Assembly (NCBI GenBank): GCA_902493795.1
Contig: CABUQZ010000007.1
Coordinates: 1-64,000 of the forward strand
DNA length: 64,000 nucleotides
Direction: 5' to 3'
Source of the DNA: an uncultured Clostridium sp.
Lineage (GTDB): Bacteria > Bacillota_I > Bacilli_A > RF39 > UBA660
The notes below the pieces were generated by a model, which ran no database searches, was not told where the DNA came from, and was given only the letters and a program-made list of their open reading frames with translations. Position numbers and translations under genes: made by a program. Numbering within the stretch: the stretch's first letter is position 1; each line of letters starts with the position of its first letter. This document shows positions 60,888 through 64,000 of the stretch, piece after piece.

Positions 60888-61538
60888 TATATATTTTCTT
60901 TTAACTTGTACTACAATACCAATAATTCTTAAGGACTCAAGTTCTAGAGTTCCTTTTAAATAAGTTTTAGGTTGAATGTTATCACTCATATTAAGTGGCA
61001 TTACCATTATTCCATCATTAATATGTATTAACTTTCTTATTTTTGCATAATCACTATCTTTTTCTAAAACACAATAGAAACCATCTTTATCCATTTTTTT
61101 GCATTCTCTAATAATTAAGCAATCATCTTTATGAAATTCAGGATCCATAGAATTATCATTCATTATTAATCCAAAATAACTTTGATGATTCTTTATCCAT
61201 TCTGGAGGTATTAATTCTTCATCTATTTTAAATGCTTCGTTTTTTAAACACCAAACAGAATCTAAAAATAATTTTGAAAAAACATCAACTTTAACTACAT
61301 CATCATATAAAGCATCATCATCTTCATCAGTTATTTCTTCAATTAAATCAGATTTTTTAATATTAAAATAATCAGCAATTAAATTAATTTTTTCAACACG
61401 TGGGAATATTCTACCTGTGCACCAATCTGTTAGGGTAGTGTATGGAATATTTAAACCTTCAGCAAGTTGTCTTCTTGAAACTTTTCTTTCTTTCATAATA
61501 GCTTTAAGGTTATTTATAAATATATCTCTACTATTCAT
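60885..61538 (-). CDS. LexA-like phage repressor (HTH plus S24 peptidase domain)
   Basis: 217 residues. HTH_3 at about 6-62 (RRQLAEGLNIPYTTLTDWCTG), an acidic linker, and a C-terminal S24 domain with the nucleophile S130 (MNDNSMDPEF) and the likely general base K166 (DYAKIRKL). Such repressors keep the lysogen and are inactivated by RecA-stimulated self-cleavage after DNA damage. GAGGAGG precedes the ATG. Its promoter (61559-61587) contains one of the operator-like TTACGAAA sites, so autoregulation is likely. Confidence 0.92.
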   Translation of the reverse strand: MNSRDIFINNLKAIMKERKVSRRQLAEGLNIPYTTLTDWCTGRIFPRVEKINLIADYFNIKKSDLIEEITDEDDDALYDDVVKVDVFSKLFLDSVWCLKNEAFKIDEELIPPEWIKNHQSYFGLIMNDNSMDPEFHKDDCLIIRECKKMDKDGFYCVLEKDSDYAKIRKLIHINDGIMVMPLNMSDNIQPKTYLKGTLELESLRIIGIVVQVKRKYI

Positions 61539-61558
61539 ATTGTACCTCCTCTAATATA

Positions 61559-61587
61559 AGTATAACTTAATTTACGAAAAGTTACAA
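61559..61587 (-). promoter_or_regulatory. Repressor promoter (PRM-like)
   Basis: Minus strand TTGTAA (61587-61582), 17-base spacer, TATACT (61564-61559). Confidence 0.7.
61572..61585. promoter_or_regulatory. Repressor operator site 1
   Basis: TTACGAAAAGTTAC, inside the spacer of the repressor promoter; shares TTACGAAA with the other two sites. Confidence 0.6.
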
Positions 61588-61596
61588 GCAAAATTA

Positions 61597-61610
61597 TGAA
61601 ACTTTCGTAA
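61597..61610. promoter_or_regulatory. Repressor operator site 2
   Basis: TGAAACTTTCGTAA, the inverse form of TTACGAAAGTTTCA, 7 bases before the -35 of the rightward promoter. Confidence 0.6.
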
Positions 61611-61616
61611 TTTCTA

Positions 61617-61645
61617 TTTACAATTAAAAATTTTTGTAATATTAT
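61617..61645 (+). promoter_or_regulatory. Rightward early promoter (PR-like)
   Basis: TTTACA, 17-base spacer, TATTAT at 61640-61645; AGGAGGT follows before the Cro-like GTG. Confidence 0.65.
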
Positions 61646-61669
61646 TAAAATAGGAAGGAGGTTAAAATA

Positions 61670-61948
61670 GTGCAGGCTACGTTAAGAGCAATTCGTGTGC
61701 ACTTAAATATGAGTATTGATGATGCTGCTAAGAAAATAGGTATACCAACAAGTAGATTAAGAGCAATAGAACAACACAAGACAATGCCTAGAATTCCTTT
61801 AGTAAAAAAGATGATGGAAGTATATGATGTAGATATTGATAGTATCTTATTTAATAATAAGGAAGATATAATAAAATTGCATCAATCAAGAACACGAAGA
61901 AAATTTAGATGTAGTAGTAAAGAAGTAAATGAAGTATGTAGTAAATAG
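61670..61948 (+). CDS. Cro-like Xre-family regulator
   Basis: 92 residues from a GTG at 61670, 7 bases after AGGAGGT. One HTH (LNMSIDDAAKKIGIPTSRLRAIEQHK) at 13-38 and a basic tail (SRTRRKFRC). Divergent from the repressor and driven by the PR-like promoter, the position of Cro or an anti-repressor. A terminator follows, so it may be transcribed alone until antitermination or from a separate downstream promoter. Confidence 0.85.
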   Translation: MQATLRAIRVHLNMSIDDAAKKIGIPTSRLRAIEQHKTMPRIPLVKKMMEVYDVDIDSILFNNKEDIIKLHQSRTRRKFRCSSKEVNEVCSK

Positions 61949-61953
61949 AATTT

Positions 61954-61982
61954 TATATCATGCAGTATCGATATATTTTTTT
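61954..61982 (+). terminator. Terminator after the Cro-like gene
   Basis: TATATC / GATATA stem with a 10-base loop followed by seven T. Confidence 0.65.
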
Positions 61983-61993
61983 ATAATTCTAAG

Positions 61994-62010
61994 TTACGAA
62001 AATATCGTAA
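61994..62010. promoter_or_regulatory. Repressor operator site 3 (palindromic)
   Basis: TTACGA-N5-TCGTAA, a perfect palindrome, immediately before the presumed promoter of the replication operon. Confidence 0.6.
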
Positions 62011-62036
62011 TTGAAGAGTCTGGTAAACTTTAATAA
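62008..62036. repeat. Right copy of the 29-bp inverted repeat
   Basis: Lies between operator 3 and the ribosome site of the gene at 62059; complementary to the candidate small RNA at 60814-60842. Confidence 0.9.
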
Positions 62037-62058
62037 GAAAATAGAAGGAGATTTAAAA

Positions 62059-62322
62059 ATGAAAAGCAAAACAATAATTCAAGCTGATGAGATGCTGGAG
62101 ATACTAAATAAGCAGTGGGCTACAATACAAGATATAATGAAAATAGGTGCGTTAGGTAGAAATAAAGCTAGAAACATAAAAAATGAAATAGAAAGAAATA
62201 TAATAGATCAAGGATTAAAACTTCCTAATAATTTAGTTCCAATGGAAAAGGTAATTGAATACTTTAAAATTAATCTGGATTTTTTAGTAACAATTAATAA
62301 ATCAAAAAATGGCGAAATATAA
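62059..62322 (+). CDS. Small phage HTH-type protein (excisionase or DUF3173-like)
   Basis: 87 residues from the ATG at 62059 with GAAGGAG ahead. The core (ATIQDIMKIGALGRNKARNIKNEI) looks like a short winged HTH, followed by PNNLVPMEKVIEYFKIN, resembling small phage DNA-binding proteins of the excisionase or DUF3173 type. It overlaps the next gene by 14 bases. Function uncertain; early lytic expression follows from its position. Confidence 0.6.
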   Translation: MKSKTIIQADEMLEILNKQWATIQDIMKIGALGRNKARNIKNEIERNIIDQGLKLPNNLVPMEKVIEYFKINLDFLVTINKSKNGEI

Positions 62323-63121
62323 TAAAGAAAAATATTATTATTTTATGTTAAAATCTAATTTCTTTGATAGTGATGTAATAAGATATCTACAACAAAAACA
62401 AAATGGATATGAAATGATAATCTTATATTTTAAATTAATATTTAAAGCTATAAATAAAGAAGGCAAATTAATTAAAAAAATAGGTAAGAAAAATATACCA
62501 TATACAATAGAAGAATTATCAATTGAAACAGGACATTCTAAAGAACTAATAGAAGATAGTATTAATTACTTTTTAGACACAGAAATGATTGAGAAAAAAG
62601 GTAATACATATTACATAGAAGATGCATTAGTATTAACGAATCAAACTACTGTAGGTGCAATGGAAATGAGAGAATATCGAGCTAAAAATAGTAGGGATAA
62701 ATGTAAGAAAAATTGTAAGCAAAAAGGTAAGACAAATATAGATATAAATAATAATAAATTAGAACTTATAACTAATAAAAAAGAATTAATAAAAAAAGAT
62801 GATAGTAAATATCAAGAAATAATAGATTATTTTAATTTTAAAACAAACTCAAAATATGTATTAATAGATGAATATAAAAAATTAATAGATAATATTTTAA
62901 ATAAATATACAACAGATGATATAAAAATAGTAATAGATAAAAAAACTTCAGAATGGATTAATAATCATAAAATGAGATCATTCCTTAGACCAGAAACATT
63001 ATTAGGTCCTAAATTTGAAAGATATTTACATCAAAAAATTGAACCAAAAACATTAAAAGATATTACAATGGCAGATATTCAAAAAGCAAAAGCTATAAGG
63101 GATGGTAAAGCAAATGGATAA
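62309..63121 (+). CDS. Phage replisome organiser
   Basis: 270 residues. The N-terminal domain (about 5-110) opens KYYYFMLKSNFFDSDVIRYL and is a winged-helix Rep-organiser domain binding the phage origin. A basic linker follows. The C-terminal domain (about 165-260) has IIDYFNFKTNSKY, VIDKKTSEWIN and MRSFLRPETLLGPKFERYL, the conserved phage replisome C-terminus that interacts with helicase-loading proteins. The ATG has no strong ribosome site and overlaps the upstream gene, so translational coupling is likely. Confidence 0.88.
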   Translation: MAKYNKEKYYYFMLKSNFFDSDVIRYLQQKQNGYEMIILYFKLIFKAINKEGKLIKKIGKKNIPYTIEELSIETGHSKELIEDSINYFLDTEMIEKKGNTYYIEDALVLTNQTTVGAMEMREYRAKNSRDKCKKNCKQKGKTNIDINNNKLELITNKKELIKKDDSKYQEIIDYFNFKTNSKYVLIDEYKKLIDNILNKYTTDDIKIVIDKKTSEWINNHKMRSFLRPETLLGPKFERYLHQKIEPKTLKDITMADIQKAKAIRDGKANG

Positions 63122-63545
63122 ATTGGATTTTGCAGAGGGAATGAAAATGCTTTCTTCTTGTTATCATAAAGATTTAAATAATGATGATTTTGTTATATGG
63201 TATGAAATGTTAAAAGATATCAATCCAGATGTATTTAAAAAGACAATAATAGAAATATGTAAAGAAAAATCATTTATGCCTACAGTACACGATATATTAG
63301 ATAAATCAAAGAATGTTAATAATAGTTATTATTTATCTATAATTGATAAAATGTATGATGATGGTTATTTTAAAAAGGGATATCAGGAATTAACAGATGA
63401 ACATGCAAATAGAAATTATGATAAAGCAATAAGATGGATAGAAAAGGGAATAATACCACAATTCTTATCAGATGACATGAATGAGTATATAAAATCTAAA
63501 ACTCAAATTAATAATAAAGAAACTTTAAGGATAGAATCATGTTAA
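63114..63545 (+). CDS. G39P-like phage helicase loader
   Basis: 143 residues from the ATG at 63114 with AAGGGATGG ahead; the ATG at 63102 lies in that site. The N-terminal helices (FAEGMKMLSSCYHKDL, VIWYEMLKDINPDVFKKTI, KSFMPTVHDIL) match the G39P/YqaM helical domain that delivers replicative helicase to the organiser. It overlaps both neighbours by 7-8 bases. No ATPase motif is present, consistent with G39P rather than DnaC. Confidence 0.72.
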   Translation: MDKLDFAEGMKMLSSCYHKDLNNDDFVIWYEMLKDINPDVFKKTIIEICKEKSFMPTVHDILDKSKNVNNSYYLSIIDKMYDDGYFKKGYQELTDEHANRNYDKAIRWIEKGIIPQFLSDDMNEYIKSKTQINNKETLRIESC

Positions 63546-63898
63546 GAACTTGTAACGTATGTGGTGGAATCCATCAAGAAGATAAGATGTGTAAAAGAAA
63601 ATATATAAGTAAAAAGAATAGTAAAGCTAATTCATTTAGAAATACTAATGCTTGGATAACAAAAAGAGAACAAATAAAAAGAAGAGATAAGTATCTCTGT
63701 CAAGTTTGTTTAAAGAACAAACTATATACATATAACAATTTACAAGTTCATCATATAATTCCAATAAATATTGACTACTCAAAAAGATTAGATAGTGATA
63801 ATTTAATAACATTATGCACATATCATCATAATCAAGCTGAAAAAGGATTAATAACTAGAGAACAATTATTAGAAACAATAGATCCCCCCGGGGAGTAA
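63539..63898 (+). CDS. Phage HNH endonuclease (packaging-associated)
   Basis: 119 residues. A CxxC knuckle at the start, RRDKYLCQVCLKNK with two Cys, the first catalytic motif LQVHHIIPI, then SDNLITLCTYHHNQAE with the Asn and final His. Ends IDPPGE; small HNH proteins with this ending lie next to terminase genes of cos phages and help cut DNA at packaging. The right end of the window would then lead to the terminase small subunit. Start ATG 63539 with GGATAG ahead. Confidence 0.88.
   Translation: MLRTCNVCGGIHQEDKMCKRKYISKKNSKANSFRNTNAWITKREQIKRRDKYLCQVCLKNKLYTYNNLQVHHIIPINIDYSKRLDSDNLITLCTYHHNQAEKGLITREQLLETIDPPGE
63881..63895. promoter_or_regulatory. C/G-rich tract at the HNH end, possible cos-proximal site
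   Basis: GATCCCCCCGGGGAG is by far the most GC-rich spot in the phage part and sits between HNH and the expected terminase. A packaging-site role is inferred. Confidence 0.35.
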
Positions 63899-64000
63899 AC
63901 AATTAAAAATAATATTTTTTTCTACACCCACAGCCCACCTAAATTCACACAATTATAAATTTTCCGTGAGTTTTTTGGAAAATAAAACAAATAAAAGAGT

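Larger units (their letters stand above)
57690..64000. mobile_element. Prophage, left part (continues beyond window)
   Basis: Ordered as a temperate siphophage left arm: attachment region, two accessory genes, integrase, repressor, divergent Cro-like gene, replication genes, HNH endonuclease and packaging region. The left edge is inferred from the integrase side; the attL core is not proven. Confidence 0.8.

Noticed and set aside
1..64000. tRNA genes, rRNA genes and insertion sequences
   Set aside because: No cloverleaf with TTCGAATCC-type T arms, no rRNA signature and no transposase were seen; only the prophage is mobile.

Overview
The window is very AT-rich DNA that looks like an uncultured, low-GC, endospore-forming member of the Bacillota (Bacilli/Erysipelotrichia-like gut lineage). 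Supporting signs are the standard Firmicutes gene pairs (recU next to a class A PBP, pgsA-recA-rny, cca-dnaD-nth), anaerobic energy genes (acetate kinase, pyruvate:ferredoxin oxidoreductase), sporulation genes (spoIVA, spoVIF, two CotF-like coat genes), and AGGAGG or GGTGAT ribosome-binding sites. TGG encodes Trp and TGA is used as a stop at least twice, so the code is standard. The exact taxon cannot be fixed from sequence alone.

Layout. 1-6.7 kb: the end of a signalling protein with a receiver domain, a lipoprotein, ackA, an NrnA-like DHH phosphoesterase, the ribosome-assembly GTPases ysxC and der, and membrane or hypothetical proteins. 6.4-12.6 kb: a run of nine small or medium genes with WXG100/ESX-like helical-hairpin character, typical of type VII secretion substrates, one carrying a long 24-residue repeat array; no secretion ATPase lies in the window. 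12.6-19.5 kb: spoVIF, surface proteins, murI, spoIVA, HU, cca, dnaD and nth. 19.5-26.9 kb: a GT2 glycosyltransferase with a DUF6056-like membrane partner, an ECF-like sigma/anti-sigma pair, a D,D-carboxypeptidase, a ZIP transporter and a CPBP protease. 26.9-43.9 kb: the PBP/recU pair divergent from gpsB-rnpB-rodZ-pgsA-recA-rny, then rnjA and a minus-strand surface block (LCP protein with PASTA-like repeats, cohesin-like membrane protein, dockerin-bearing glucosaminidase). 44-57.5 kb: an Alg14/Alg13-like glycosyltransferase pair with a second DUF6056-like protein, nifJ, a GdpP-like DHH phosphodiesterase, a small-RNA candidate, recG, a protein with an Asn/Gln/Tyr-rich cytoplasmic tail, two coat genes and a HExxH protein.

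From about 57.7 kb to the right end the window enters a prophage: a likely left attachment region at the 3' end of a small-RNA gene, two accessory genes, a tyrosine integrase, an intergenic small-RNA candidate, an S24-type repressor with operators, a Cro-like regulator, replication genes (replisome organiser, G39P-like helicase loader) and an HNH endonuclease next to the probable packaging region.

The most interesting non-textbook signals are: a 29-nt complementary stretch between the int-repressor intergenic region and the leader of the lytic replication operon; two small RNAs of about 104 nt with consensus promoters, C-rich single-stranded segments and terminators; a hairpin burying the Shine-Dalgarno of spoVIF; a terminator whose loop and 3' arm hold the ribosome site and start codon of the next gene; and the ESX-like cluster with its SHOCT-like repeat protein.
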